DNA from: Psychrobacillus insolitus
Lineage (GTDB): Bacteria; Bacillota; Bacilli; Bacillales_A; Planococcaceae
Assembly: GCF_003254155.1 (NCBI RefSeq)
Contig: NZ_QKZI01000006.1
Location: forward strand, 101,780-165,779
Direction: 5' to 3'
DNA: 64,000 nucleotides
Made by a program: the position numbers and the translations under genes. Under the pieces are notes generated by a model. That model was not told the DNA's origin. It saw nothing but the letters and a program-made list of their open reading frames with translations, and ran no database searches. Below are positions 1 through 8,557 of this stretch, in pieces. Position 1 is the first letter of the stretch, and each line of letters starts with the position of its first letter.

Positions 1-991
1 CTACTTTAATCGCTTCTACACGTGCAAGTACTCGCTCAATAAATTTGTCATAGATAGACTCTTGAATGAGAACACGTGACGGACATGTACATACTTCTCC
101 TTGGTTCAATGCAAACATGACAAATCCTTCTACCGCTTTATCTAAAAATGCATCATCTTCATCCATAATATCTTCAAAGAAAATATTGGGTGATTTTCCT
201 CCAAGTTCTAATGTCACCGGGATCAAATTTTGAGAAGCATATTGCATGATTAAACGGCCAGTTGTTGTTTCACCAGTAAATGCAATTTTACTAATCCGAG
301 GTGACGAAGCTAAAGGTTTTCCCGCTTCCAAGCCAAAACCATTTACAATATTCAACACTCCAGGAGGCAATAAATCTCCAATTAACTCTGCTAATACTAA
401 GATTGACGCTGGTGTTTGTTCAGCAGGCTTCAAGACAACACAGTTTCCTGCAGCAAGTGCTGGTGCAAGCTTCCAAACAGCCATTAAAATTGGGAAATTC
501 CAAGGGATGATTTGCCCAACAACTCCTAGTGGCTCATGGAAATGATATGCAACGGTATCGTTATCAATTTGACTTAATCCACCTTCTTGTGCACGAATTG
601 CACCTGCAAAATAGCGGAAATGATCAATAGCAAGTGGAATATCGGCATTTAATGTTTCCCGAACTGCTTTTCCGTTGTCCCATGTTTCTGCTACTGCTAT
701 TAGTTCTAAATTTTCTTCTATTCTATTCGCAATTTTATTTAATATATTCGCTCTTTCGGCAACAGAAGTTAAGCCCCATGCATCTTTTGCCGCATGTGCC
801 GCATCCAAAGCTAGCTCAATATCTTCTGCAGTAGAACGAGCTACTTGTGTAAATACTTTTCCTGTAATTGGTGTAATGTTATCAAAATATTGTCCTTTTA
901 CTGGGGGTTTCCACTCGCCGTTAATATAATTTTCATACTTGTCCTTAAAAGAAACCTTTGAGCCTTCTGTATTCGGAAATGCATAAACCAT
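1..991 (-). CDS. Aldehyde dehydrogenase family protein (3' end outside window)
   Basis: NAD(P)-dependent oxidation of an aldehyde to its carboxylic acid; the substrate cannot be told from sequence. About 330 of roughly 500 expected residues are present and the C-terminus is cut by the window edge. Visible family motifs are IIPWNFP (nucleotide-binding region), ELGGKSPN with the general-base Glu, and NQGEVC with the nucleophilic Cys. The ATG at 991 follows a good GGAGG ribosome-binding site. It resembles AldA/DhaS-type cytosolic enzymes. A cre-like sequence lies about 80 bases upstream, so CcpA control is possible. No operon partner is visible upstream. Confidence 0.9.
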   Translation of the reverse strand, partial: MVYAFPNTEGSKVSFKDKYENYINGEWKPPVKGQYFDNITPITGKVFTQVARSTAEDIELALDAAHAAKDAWGLTSVAERANILNKIANRIEENLELIAVAETWDNGKAVRETLNADIPLAIDHFRYFAGAIRAQEGGLSQIDNDTVAYHFHEPLGVVGQIIPWNFPILMAVWKLAPALAAGNCVVLKPAEQTPASILVLAELIGDLLPPGVLNIVNGFGLEAGKPLASSPRISKIAFTGETTTGRLIMQYASQNLIPVTLELGGKSPNIFFEDIMDEDDAFLDKAVEGFVMFALNQGEVCTCPSRVLIQESIYDKFIERVLARVEAIKV

Positions 992-1069
992 TCTGAAATT
1001 CCTCCCCATGGATCTATTTGTATGTTGAAACTAAAAAGCATTACTACCCATTCTTGTTTTAATCTAAGA

Positions 1070-1083
1070 TGTAAACGTTTCCA
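1070..1083. promoter_or_regulatory. Candidate cre (CcpA) site upstream of aldehyde dehydrogenase
   Basis: TGTAAACGTTTCCA matches the degenerate Bacillus cre consensus TGWAANCGNTNWCA at all but one position. It lies about 80 bases upstream of the aldehyde dehydrogenase start. Inference from sequence only. Confidence 0.4.
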
Positions 1084-1176
1084 AAACTATTTAAATAAAA
1101 ATAGCTTTATAAACTCATTTTGTCAGAAGATGCAGATTATTTCAACTAACATGACTATTGAATTTGAGTTCATTAT

Positions 1177-1217
1177 AAAAAAATGACCCAGTTGCAACTA
1201 AGTTGCCTCTGAGCCAT
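1177..1217 (-). terminator. Rho-independent terminator of the oxidoreductase pair
   Basis: On the minus strand a 9-bp stem (two G-U pairs) continues into an inner GCAAC/GTTGC stem and ends in seven Ts. It sits just after the stop of the flavin oxidoreductase gene. Confidence 0.8.
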
Positions 1218-1228
1218 CATTCAATGCC

Positions 1229-2278
1229 TTATTTACTTGTTTCTCTTCTTACAACTGGAGCTACTTCAATAGCAAGCATCTCCACTACTTTTGCAATACT
1301 ATTATAAGATTGTCCGCCAATATCAACTTGCGCAATAAATCGTTCATGTCCATAGAGTTCATGTTGATATAGAATTTTTTCAATAATTTGTTGTGGACTT
1401 CCGACGAATAGAGCAGTTTCTGGACGTGCCATTTGTTCAAAGTCCGCACGAGATATATTTGTATTCATCCCTCTTTGTTTATTCACGTAAGACCAGTAGT
1501 TAGTGTAATAAGGATAAAACTCATCTTTTGCTTGCTGAGTTTCTTTTGAGATGTATGTGTGACCCGTGACACTAACACGTAAGCTTTCTCGAGCATGACC
1601 TGCTTCCAATCCAGCCTGGTAATACAAATCTACAAGTGGTTTAAACCGCATTGGATCACCACCAAGAATAGCAAGTGCAATTCCTGTACCAAGTCTCCCT
1701 GCTCTAATAGCACTTTCCGGAGTACCACCTACCCCAATCCAAATAGGTAGTTTTTCTTGGGTGGGCCTTGGAGCAATCATTGCATCTTTTAAGGAAGAAC
1801 GGAATTGGCCTTCCCATGTTACAACTTCTTCTTCATTTAACTGTTGAAGTAATTTAATATTCTCTTCAAATAGTGCATCATAATCATTTAAGTTGTATCC
1901 GAAAAGTGGAAAAGACTCTACGAAAGCACCTCTACCTGCAATAATCTCTGCTCTTCCATTAGATATTACATCCAAAGTAGCAAAATCTTCAAATACACGT
2001 ACAGGATCATGTGTACTTAGAACAGTTGTTGCACTTGTCAATTTAATTTGTTTTGTTGCTTGTGCGATAGCCGAAAGAACGACTGCCGGAGATGAAACTG
2101 TATAATCTAATCGGTGATGTTCTCCAACCCCGAAAATATCAAGACCTGATTCATCTGCTAGCTTTCCAAGTTCAATTACTTCATGCATGCGCTGCTTTGC
2201 ACTAATAGTTTTTCCTGTAGTGGGATCCATTCCTATGTCTCCAAATGTATAAACCCCTATTTCCATTCCTTTACCCAT
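1229..2278 (-). CDS. LLM-class flavin-dependent oxidoreductase (luciferase-like monooxygenase)
   Basis: A 349-residue bacterial luciferase-like monooxygenase, a TIM-barrel flavin enzyme that uses reduced FMN or F420-type flavin. Family signatures include an N-terminal strand with YTFGD, GVGEHH near residue 50, the STTVLS segment, GRGAFVESF and the WIGVGGTPES segment typical of the family. Substrate unknown. The gene starts 3 bases after the upstream NAD(P)-binding gene stops, so the two are almost certainly co-transcribed. The upstream Rrf2 regulator and shared operator suggest redox or electrophile-responsive expression, which is inference. Confidence 0.9.
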   Translation of the reverse strand: MGKGMEIGVYTFGDIGMDPTTGKTISAKQRMHEVIELGKLADESGLDIFGVGEHHRLDYTVSSPAVVLSAIAQATKQIKLTSATTVLSTHDPVRVFEDFATLDVISNGRAEIIAGRGAFVESFPLFGYNLNDYDALFEENIKLLQQLNEEEVVTWEGQFRSSLKDAMIAPRPTQEKLPIWIGVGGTPESAIRAGRLGTGIALAILGGDPMRFKPLVDLYYQAGLEAGHARESLRVSVTGHTYISKETQQAKDEFYPYYTNYWSYVNKQRGMNTNISRADFEQMARPETALFVGSPQQIIEKILYQHELYGHERFIAQVDIGGQSYNSIAKVVEMLAIEVAPVVRRETSK

Positions 2279-2281
2279 GAC

Positions 2282-2920
2282 TTATTCTCCTTCTGATACG
2301 ACAGTAAAACGTTCGTTTACATGTTTTGGATTCTCAATTTCATCTACTACTGCAATTGCGTAATCGGCATAACTTACATAGCTATCACCTTTTGCATTTA
2401 AAATTAAATTATCCTTGCCTAATTGGTAAGATCCTGTTCGTTTACCTTCTGGATCAAAATGACCAGCAGGACTAACAAATGTCCATTTAATATCCGATGT
2501 TTCTTGTAATTCTTTTAAGTTTCTACCTTGACCATTTGCTGTTGGTTTAAACATGTCTGGAAAATCAGGTGTATCGATTACACGAATTGTTTTAGCTTCA
2601 TCTACAAATAGACTTCCTGCACCACCTACAACAATTGCCCTTGTATCCGTTCCTTTAAGTGCTTCAATTAAAGCGTGCCCTGCATCCACATGTGCCTGCT
2701 CTTCACCAAGAGGAGCACCAAAAGCATTTACGACTACGTCAAACTGTAATACATCATCTGATGTAAGATTGAATATACTTTTTTCTAAGATCTTCACGTC
2801 TTGAGCATTCACTTTCGCAGCATTTCTTACAATTGCTGTTACTTCGTGACCTCTTACTTTTGCTTCTTCAAGTATGAAACTTCCTGCTTTTCCTGTTGCT
2901 CCGATTACACCGATTTTCAT
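2282..2920 (-). CDS. NAD(P)-binding oxidoreductase (atypical SDR, YwnB-like)
   Basis: A 212-residue Rossmann protein of the NmrA/atypical short-chain dehydrogenase type. The N-terminal GVIGATGKAGS glycine-rich loop binds NAD(P), and the protein resembles B. subtilis YwnB. It has a strong GGAGG ribosome-binding site. It is first in a two-gene unit with the flavin oxidoreductase. In B. subtilis, ywnB is adjacent to the Rrf2-type ywnA; the same pairing here supports the assignment. The promoter region carries an inverted repeat shared with the upstream regulator gene (2954-2976). Reaction unknown. Confidence 0.85.
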   Translation of the reverse strand: MKIGVIGATGKAGSFILEEAKVRGHEVTAIVRNAAKVNAQDVKILEKSIFNLTSDDVLQFDVVVNAFGAPLGEEQAHVDAGHALIEALKGTDTRAIVVGGAGSLFVDEAKTIRVIDTPDFPDMFKPTANGQGRNLKELQETSDIKWTFVSPAGHFDPEGKRTGSYQLGKDNLILNAKGDSYVSYADYAIAVVDEIENPKHVNERFTVVSEGE

Positions 2921-2953
2921 TATGATTTCCTCCTATTATTTTCATATTAATCC

Positions 2954-2976
2954 GTTGTAATCAACTAAGTTACAAC
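2954..2976. promoter_or_regulatory. Candidate Rrf2 operator, copy 1
   Basis: GTTGTAA-N9-TTACAAC, a perfect 7-bp inverted repeat 33 bases upstream of the NAD(P)-binding gene. The same half-sites and the same 9-base gap recur at 3445-3465 in front of the regulator gene. Confidence 0.6.
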
Positions 2977-3000
2977 TATGTCAAAAAAATTGAATAGACT

Positions 3001-3429
3001 TTATCCAATTCTTTGATTTAATACTTTTACTAACTCTTCCATCGTGACTTCCTTCAGAATTGCTTCCATCGCATCCTGTGCACGTAACAAAATTAACTCA
3101 AGTACTCCTTGAATATTAGCGCCTACTGGACAATTAGGATTAGGATTTTCATGCATTTGAAAAAGCTCTCCCTCATCCATCACCTCAACAGCACGATACA
3201 CGTCTAAAAGTGTAATCTCTTGTAGGGGCTTTTCCAGTGAAGCTCCTCCCAGTCCGCGACGAATGGAAATGAATCCCGCTTGTTTCAGCTTACCCATTAT
3301 TCGACGTATTACTACTGGATTTGTATTAACACTTTCAGCAATCCATTCAGACGTACAAACAACACCACGTTCAATTGTTACGAGAGAAAGTATATGAACA
3401 GCTATAGTAAAACGACTACTAATTTTCAT
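3001..3429 (-). CDS. Rrf2 family transcriptional regulator (YwnA-like)
   Basis: A 142-residue winged-helix repressor of the Rrf2 family, which includes CymR, NsrR, IscR and YwnA. The N-terminus ISSRFTIAVHIL and the recognition region NTNPVVIRRIMGKL are typical. Only one cysteine lies in the usual sensor segment (PNPNCPVG), so a classic three-Cys Fe-S cluster is unlikely and a redox-thiol or ligand mechanism is more likely. I chose the ATG at 3429 because AAAGGATGG then stands about 5-7 bases upstream; the ATG at 3438 would abut its ribosome-binding site. It probably controls itself and the downstream oxidoreductase pair. Confidence 0.88.
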   Translation of the reverse strand: MKISSRFTIAVHILSLVTIERGVVCTSEWIAESVNTNPVVIRRIMGKLKQAGFISIRRGLGGASLEKPLQEITLLDVYRAVEVMDEGELFQMHENPNPNCPVGANIQGVLELILLRAQDAMEAILKEVTMEELVKVLNQRIG

Positions 3430-3444
3430 ATAATCCATCCTTTC

Positions 3445-3467
3445 GTTGTAACCATCGTAATTACATC
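3445..3467. promoter_or_regulatory. Candidate Rrf2 operator, copy 2
   Basis: GTTGTAA-N9-TTACA, 15 bases upstream of the Rrf2 gene start, with the same arms and spacing as the copy at 2954-2976. This suggests autoregulation. Confidence 0.6.
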
Positions 3468-3586
3468 TATGCTTTTTGTCAATAAAATTAACTTAAATTT
3501 CGAATACGTGCTATTTCCCCTTTAAATAAATTAAATTTTCCTATAAAATATAGGAATAGCTTTTAAAAGATAAGAGGAGATTTTTA

Positions 3587-4495
3587 TTGAGTAACATATC
3601 TAGTGAAATAAAAAACGAAGTTAAACCTATCAAATCGCCACATAGAAATGCTCCTAAAAAAGTTATATTTATACGTATGCTAATGATTGCCTTAGGTGCA
3701 ATATTAATGGCTATTGGACTAGAATTATTTTTAGTTCCTAACCAAATTTTAGATGGTGGAGTAGTTGGTATCTCTATTATCATTTCCCATTTAACCGGTG
3801 CAAGGTTAGGTATCTTTATTTTCATCCTAAATATCCCATTCTTCTTCCTTGGTTACAAACAAATTGGAAAAACATTTGCTTTGTCAACTCTTTTTGGAAT
3901 AACAATCCTATCTATTTTCACATCACTATTACATAAGGTTGATGCTATTACACCAGACCTTTTACTTGCCACAGTCTTTGGTGGAATCGTTCTAGGCATG
4001 GGCGTAGGCCTTGTAATTCGAAATGGTGGATCTCTTGATGGCTCTGAAATTTTAGCAATTTTATTCAACAAATCCCTGCCATTTTCCGTAGGCGAAATTA
4101 TTATGATTATTAACTTGGTAATCTTTTCCGTTGCTGGTTTTGTGTTTAGTTGGGAACAAGCAATGTACTCCTTCTTGGCATATTTCATCGCATTTAAAAC
4201 GATTGATATCGTAATACAAGGGCTCGATGAGTCAAAATCGGTATTTATTATTAGTGATAAGGTGGAAGACGTTGGAGATGCTATTATGGATCGTCTAGGG
4301 CGTGGTGTAACTTATTTGCACGGAGAAGGTGCATATACTGGTGACAATAAAAAAGTTATTTTCACAGTTATTACACGACTAGAAGAAGCCAAACTTAAAT
4401 CGATTGTTGAAGAAATTGATGATCATGCTTTTCTTGCAGTCGGTAATATCGCTGAAGTACGTGGTGGAAGGTTTAAGAAAAAAGATATACATTAA
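3587..4495 (+). CDS. YitT family membrane protein (DUF161 plus DUF2179)
   Basis: A 302-residue integral membrane protein of the YitT/YpjC/YqfU family. Several hydrophobic segments occupy residues 25-200; the soluble C-terminal DUF2179 domain covers about 210-295 and carries the GRGVTYLHGEGAYTG segment common to the family. Molecular function is unknown. The gene starts with TTG behind an AGAGGAGA ribosome-binding site about 6 bases upstream. It is monocistronic and ends in a strong terminator. Confidence 0.9.
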   Translation: MSNISSEIKNEVKPIKSPHRNAPKKVIFIRMLMIALGAILMAIGLELFLVPNQILDGGVVGISIIISHLTGARLGIFIFILNIPFFFLGYKQIGKTFALSTLFGITILSIFTSLLHKVDAITPDLLLATVFGGIVLGMGVGLVIRNGGSLDGSEILAILFNKSLPFSVGEIIMIINLVIFSVAGFVFSWEQAMYSFLAYFIAFKTIDIVIQGLDESKSVFIISDKVEDVGDAIMDRLGRGVTYLHGEGAYTGDNKKVIFTVITRLEEAKLKSIVEEIDDHAFLAVGNIAEVRGGRFKKKDIH

Positions 4496-4499
4496 TACG

Positions 4500-4550
4500 A
4501 AAAAGAATCGGAGAGAAGTGACAAAATCACTTTTCTCCGATTCTTTTTTG
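4500..4550 (+). terminator. Terminator of the yitT-family gene, symmetric
   Basis: A 22-bp near-perfect stem flanked by A and T runs on both sides, so it could act in either direction. Confidence 0.9.
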
Positions 4551-4589
4551 TAATCCTATAGCATTATATCTTTTGGTTGTACAATATAT

Positions 4590-4757
4590 GACGTTGGTGA
4601 AATTAAACAAATCAAGACTTGAAAAACTTCAAAAAAAAGACTACCACAAAAAATCAGGCTTACTAACTTTCTAGACAGTCCCATGACAAATAAATAAATC
4701 AATTATAACCGACTAAAATTCTTCACCAACGTCATTTGACAAAGAACCTATCTTTTG
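4590..4757. repeat. Dispersed terminator-like repeat, copy A
   Basis: This copy shares about 110 bases with segments at 12754-12866 and 31783-31899. It has perfect 12-bp terminal inverted repeats (4590-4601 and 4722-4733, GACGTTGGTGAA and its complement). On the minus strand it forms a nested hairpin followed by eight Ts. It has no open frame: the frame open in copy B has a stop here. It lies just beyond the terminator of the minus-strand CoA-transferase gene. Confidence 0.75.
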
Positions 4758-4790
4758 TAAAAAAATAGCTCCATCCGAGGATGGAACCAG
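4758..4790 (-). terminator. Terminator of the CoA-transferase gene
   Basis: On the minus strand TCCATCC-TC-GGATGGA with flanking pairs is followed by a run of Ts, directly after the stop codon. Confidence 0.85.
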
Positions 4791-4799
4791 TTTTCATTT

Positions 4800-6314
4800 T
4801 TATGCAAGTGTATTTACTTCTTCTAACATTGTGCCTTTGCTTGCTAGTTTCTCATGGAATGAGAATGCTTTTTCTAAAACGTGTGGAGTGTGTCCACCTC
4901 TCATTTTAGCTTCTTCATAATACTCTAATAATTGCTCTCTATACATTGGATGTACACAATTTGCAATAATCTTTTCTGCACGTTGTCTTGGAGCTAATCC
5001 ACGTAAGTCAGCAAAACCTTGTTCAGTTACTACAACATCAACATCATGTTCTGTATGATCTACATGAGATACGAAAGGAACAATACTAGAAATTTTGCCG
5101 TTCTTAGCAATTGATTTCGTTACGAAAATTGCAAGACGTGCATTACGTGCGAAATCTCCTGAACCGCCGATACCATTCATCATTTTTGTTCCAGCAACAT
5201 GTGTAGAGTTTACATTGCCGTAAATGTCAAATTCAAGTGCTGTATTAATCGAAATTAATCCGAGTCGACGAATTATTTCAGGATTATTTGAAATCTCTTG
5301 AGGTCTGAATAATAACTTGCTGCTATATTTATCAAATTCACGATATACCTGCTCCATTTTATCTCCAGAAAGAGTCATAGAACATCCAGATGCAAAGTTT
5401 ACTTTCCCAGCATCAATTAGATCAAATACATTATCTTGAAGTACTTCAGAATAAATCTCTAAATCTTCAAATTCAGAATTGATCATACCAAGCATAACTG
5501 CATTTGCTACAGAACCAATTCCAGCTTGTAGTGGAGCTAAATTATTTGTTAAACGTCCAGCTGTTACTTCCCCTCTTAAGAAATCAAGAAGATGATTCGC
5601 CATAGTTTCAGTTTCTTCGTCTGGTGGAACAATTGTAGAAGCTGAATCTGGATAATCTGTAATAACAATTCCTCTTACTTTTTCAGGATCAAATGGTATT
5701 CCAATAGTACCTATACGATCGCTTGCTTTCATAACTGGAATAGGTCCTCTATTGCCTTGCTCCGCTGGTTCATAAATATCATGCAAGCCAATTAGCTGTT
5801 CAGAAGCTGCTAAATTTAACTCAATTATAATATTTTTTGCTTGTGAAATAAAGGTCGGTGAGTTTCCAACAGACGTTGTTGGAATAATCATATTGTCCTC
5901 TGTAATTGCAACCGCTTCCACTACAGCAAAGTCAACTGCAGGAAAAGCACCATTACGAATCATCTCTGACATATGAGATAAATGACAATCTATAAAGTGA
6001 TGTTTGCCTTCGTTTATATTTTTTCGCATAGCAGGTTCTGCCTGGAATGGAGAACGAATATTTACAATATCTGCCTCTGACATTAATTTGTCTATATCTG
6101 ATCCTAAAGAAGCACCAGTAAGTACATTTACTTTAAATTTCTCATTTTTTGCACGGTCAACTAAAGCAAATGGAATCGCTTTCGCATCGCCTGCACGTGT
6201 AAATCCACTTAAACCTAAAGTCATACCATCTTTAATCCATGAAGCTGCTTCATCCGCCCCTACAACAAGACTGTGTAAGCTAGTATTTTTAATTCTGTCA
6301 AGTTTATTATTCAT
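4800..6314 (-). CDS. Acetyl-CoA hydrolase/transferase family (succinate CoA-transferase type)
   Basis: A 504-residue family I CoA-transferase that moves CoA between short-chain acids (for example acetate, propionate or succinate) or hydrolyses acetyl-CoA. Glu290 in YSEVLQD aligns with the catalytic Glu of the AarC/ScpC group; GIGGSGDFARNA and VVTEQGFADLRG are family signatures near the C-terminus. Full family length. The GGGGGAC ribosome-binding site is well placed. A LytTR regulator lies directly upstream on the same strand, and paired direct repeats at 6412-6441 in the intervening promoter region suggest that regulator acts here. Exact substrate uncertain. Confidence 0.92.
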   Translation of the reverse strand: MNNKLDRIKNTSLHSLVVGADEAASWIKDGMTLGLSGFTRAGDAKAIPFALVDRAKNEKFKVNVLTGASLGSDIDKLMSEADIVNIRSPFQAEPAMRKNINEGKHHFIDCHLSHMSEMIRNGAFPAVDFAVVEAVAITEDNMIIPTTSVGNSPTFISQAKNIIIELNLAASEQLIGLHDIYEPAEQGNRGPIPVMKASDRIGTIGIPFDPEKVRGIVITDYPDSASTIVPPDEETETMANHLLDFLRGEVTAGRLTNNLAPLQAGIGSVANAVMLGMINSEFEDLEIYSEVLQDNVFDLIDAGKVNFASGCSMTLSGDKMEQVYREFDKYSSKLLFRPQEISNNPEIIRRLGLISINTALEFDIYGNVNSTHVAGTKMMNGIGGSGDFARNARLAIFVTKSIAKNGKISSIVPFVSHVDHTEHDVDVVVTEQGFADLRGLAPRQRAEKIIANCVHPMYREQLLEYYEEAKMRGGHTPHVLEKAFSFHEKLASKGTMLEEVNTLA

Positions 6315-6411
6315 GGTTATGTCCCCCTCAATAAATGCTTTTAAATAATTCTATCGCGTTTCGTCACAATTTAGATAAATATAGACAGATGCGCTATTTT
6401 ACCGTTCGAAG

Positions 6412-6441
6412 CAGAGTATTAACACACCAAAACAGAATATT
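6412..6441. promoter_or_regulatory. Candidate LytTR-binding direct repeats
   Basis: CAGAGTATT (6412-6420) and CAGAATATT (6433-6441) are 9-bp direct repeats whose starts are 21 bases apart, the two-helical-turn geometry of AgrA/LytR-type sites. They lie about 98-127 bases upstream of the CoA-transferase start and just upstream of a TATATT -10-like sequence that lacks a good -35. Confidence 0.45.
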
Positions 6442-6486
6442 CGTTAAATGGAATATTTGTTTAATTTTATATTTATATAACATCAT

Positions 6487-6537
6487 AAAAAAAACGCTTG
6501 AATAATAAAGAGATTTCCCCTTATTCAAACGTTTTTT
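6487..6537 (-). terminator. Terminator of the LytTR regulator gene
   Basis: TTGAATAA/TTATTCAA stem extended by ACG pairs, with A and T runs on both sides. It begins next to the stop codon. Confidence 0.9.
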
Positions 6538-7185
6538 CTAAAACCCTAATAACTTTCGGAAATAACTGGAATATGATTGGCTTACAGAAATTTTTTCGCC
6601 ATTCTCCATTGCTAACACAAACGTTGAATGTGTATCCGGATAAATTTCTTTTATATAATGAACATTTACAATAAAGGATCTGTGGCAACGAATAAACAAA
6701 TCTCTTGGAAGTCGATATTCAAAATCTTGTAGAGGACTTGTATGAGTTCCTGAAAGATTCCTAGTCGTAATATGAGTTTTTCGATCTTTAGCTTCTAAAT
6801 ACATGACATCTGAAAATGGAATGGGAACCCACCCATCTTGTGATTTAATAGTAATAACTGATTTTCCTTCTGTAAATGCCGGATAAATAGCTAATACAGT
6901 TCCTTCTAACTCTCCATTTTGCTGAAATGGTACAGCCATTCCATGATAAGGAACTCCAAACTTTTCACGATCAATAAATTCCGAAACCTTTTGCTTATTA
7001 TGTATAGCTTTATAAGCCAGCGTTCCCTCTTTTAATGGATCTCCAGGAGTAATTTTTAAATCTATTCTTTTACTCGGACGATAGTAAATATATTTTTCAG
7101 TATCTGAAACAGCTATTGATATTTCATCTGAAAACAATTCTCCAATAACGTCTAAGAGTGAACCAATAGATAAGTCTCTCATCAT
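6538..7185 (-). CDS. LytTR family transcriptional regulator with N-terminal sensor-like domain
   Basis: A 215-residue regulator. The C-terminal ~100 residues form a LytTR DNA-binding domain (VMYLEAKDRKTHITT, then LPRDLFIRCHRSFIVN and the SQSYSSYFR end). The N-terminal ~110 residues are not a receiver: there is no phospho-acceptor Asp pattern, and the segment resembles a small ligand-sensing PAS-like fold. I prefer the ATG at 7185 behind AAAGGGG; an in-frame TTG at 7215 would overlap the previous gene. Its likely target is the CoA-transferase gene downstream, based on position and repeats at 6412-6441. Confidence 0.85.
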   Translation of the reverse strand: MMRDLSIGSLLDVIGELFSDEISIAVSDTEKYIYYRPSKRIDLKITPGDPLKEGTLAYKAIHNKQKVSEFIDREKFGVPYHGMAVPFQQNGELEGTVLAIYPAFTEGKSVITIKSQDGWVPIPFSDVMYLEAKDRKTHITTRNLSGTHTSPLQDFEYRLPRDLFIRCHRSFIVNVHYIKEIYPDTHSTFVLAMENGEKISVSQSYSSYFRKLLGF

Positions 7186-7205
7186 GAACATCCCCTTTAT
7201 AATTC

Positions 7206-8159
7206 TTATTTGCAAACGACTATTTCACGAGAAAACTGTTGCTTCATTGTTACGCAACGATCAATAACTTGAAATCCTACTTCTTCTAATCGTTCGTCCA
7301 TTGATTCAATGGTGACAATGACTACTTTTTTCGCAATTCTTCTTGCATGCTTTAAAATAGTAAATTGCTCGTCCCATGTGGCATGTGTATATAAATTGTA
7401 TGGCAAATCAATAATTGCTACATCATATGATTCTACAATTTCTTCAATTGCACTTTTTTTTACATCTCCAGTTAAACCGAAGTATGCAATATTTTCTCTA
7501 GAACCATCACAAACAAGTGGATTAATGTCTCGTCCAACGATATCAATTCCCATTGATAATGCTTCCACAAGAACCGTTCCAATTCCACAACAAGGATCTA
7601 TCGCTATGATTCCCTCGGGATTTGGAACTGCAATATTTGCAACTGATCTTGCTACACGAGTACTAAGTGCTGTTGAATATTCTCTAGGTTTCTTCATATG
7701 TTTAAACCATATTGGTTCACTTTTCGTATACATTCCAAAGTACCAACGTCCTTTAAACGGAACGATAGCATACAGTTGATTTGGATTATGTAAGTCAAAT
7801 TCTCCTTGCATTTCACTACCAATTGCTCTTTCTATTTGAAGGCGTTCATTATTTTCAACTTTATCTATTCCTTGGCGGTCATTGATTTTCAAGAAGATCA
7901 CTTTATTTGTCTCTTCTTCAGAACCAAAAGCAGGAGCTTTAGCGATGATTTCTTCTACTGTATCTCCATCTGCTAATATCTCGACTCTACCTTTCATAAA
8001 TGGACTTCTACTTGGATTAATTTTAACATGGCTTTTTATAATTTTAGTTTCTGTATCTGCTCCAAAAAAAGAGCGCATCTCTAAATGACATAGAGAGCGT
8101 TCTGCATCATTATATGCAAATGTATATATGAATGCCGATTCCCGGCTAATATTCGTCAA
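7206..8159 (-). CDS. TRM11-like RNA/DNA methyltransferase
   Basis: A 317-residue SAM-dependent methyltransferase of the UPF0020/TRM11 type. AIDPCCGIGTVLVEAL is the SAM-binding motif I, and DLPYNLY replaces the usual DPPY/NPPY catalytic motif, which fits an N-methyltransferase acting on a base in RNA. The N-terminal ~150 residues resemble a THUMP-like substrate-binding region. It starts with TTG behind a GGAGGG ribosome-binding site. The LytTR gene follows about 20 bases after its stop. Target nucleotide unknown. Confidence 0.85.
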   Translation of the reverse strand: MTNISRESAFIYTFAYNDAERSLCHLEMRSFFGADTETKIIKSHVKINPSRSPFMKGRVEILADGDTVEEIIAKAPAFGSEEETNKVIFLKINDRQGIDKVENNERLQIERAIGSEMQGEFDLHNPNQLYAIVPFKGRWYFGMYTKSEPIWFKHMKKPREYSTALSTRVARSVANIAVPNPEGIIAIDPCCGIGTVLVEALSMGIDIVGRDINPLVCDGSRENIAYFGLTGDVKKSAIEEIVESYDVAIIDLPYNLYTHATWDEQFTILKHARRIAKKVVIVTIESMDERLEEVGFQVIDRCVTMKQQFSREIVVCK

Positions 8160-8224
8160 TGTATTCCCTCCAATAATACCTTTATTATAACATGATTTTC
8201 GCAGGTTCTCTCATATGAAATAGT

Positions 8225-8264
8225 AAAAAGCGTACCGAATCATACAATGATCGCTACGCTTTTA
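8225..8264 (-). terminator. Terminator after the 58-residue ORF
   Basis: AAAAGCGTA/TACGCTTTT stem with A and T tracts, between the small ORF and the methyltransferase gene. Confidence 0.7.
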
Positions 8265-8275
8265 TACTATTAGTA

Positions 8276-8452
8276 TTATAGATCCTGATAATCTCGTTGA
8301 TATCTACCACCATCTTTTACTTCTGCATGGTACAAAGCTTTCAACGCAAAACTTTTCTCTAAATCATGCTCTTTCATTATTTCTTTCAACTTTCTAGAAA
8401 GCTCATCACTATGCTTCACTAGCTCTGCCATTTTCGGTTTCGAATATTGCAT
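8276..8452 (-). CDS. Small hypothetical protein, 58 residues
   Basis: The product begins MQYSKPKMAELVKHSD and ends GGRYQRDYQDL, a hydrophilic, probably helical sequence rich in Lys and Glu with no cysteine or membrane segment. The ATG has a textbook AAAGGAGGG ribosome-binding site 7-8 bases upstream, and a terminator follows the stop. These flanking signals are the evidence that it is real. I do not recognise the family. No function is proposed. Confidence 0.65.
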   Translation of the reverse strand: MQYSKPKMAELVKHSDELSRKLKEIMKEHDLEKSFALKALYHAEVKDGGRYQRDYQDL

Positions 8453-8557
8453 TATTGATATCCCTCCTTTTACGCGAATTCTATCCTTTTATTATAACAC
8501 CGAAGCATGATGAAACCTCCTACTTTGTTATAATTCTTGCACGATAGGGAATTTACT

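Noticed and set aside
1020..1060. Possible sigma-54 promoter TGGGTAGTAATGCT upstream of the aldehyde dehydrogenase
   Set aside because: GG-to-GC spacing is eight bases instead of the required ten.
6004..6348. 114-codon plus-strand frame opposite the CoA-transferase gene
   Set aside because: Antisense to a well-supported gene with no independent start signals.
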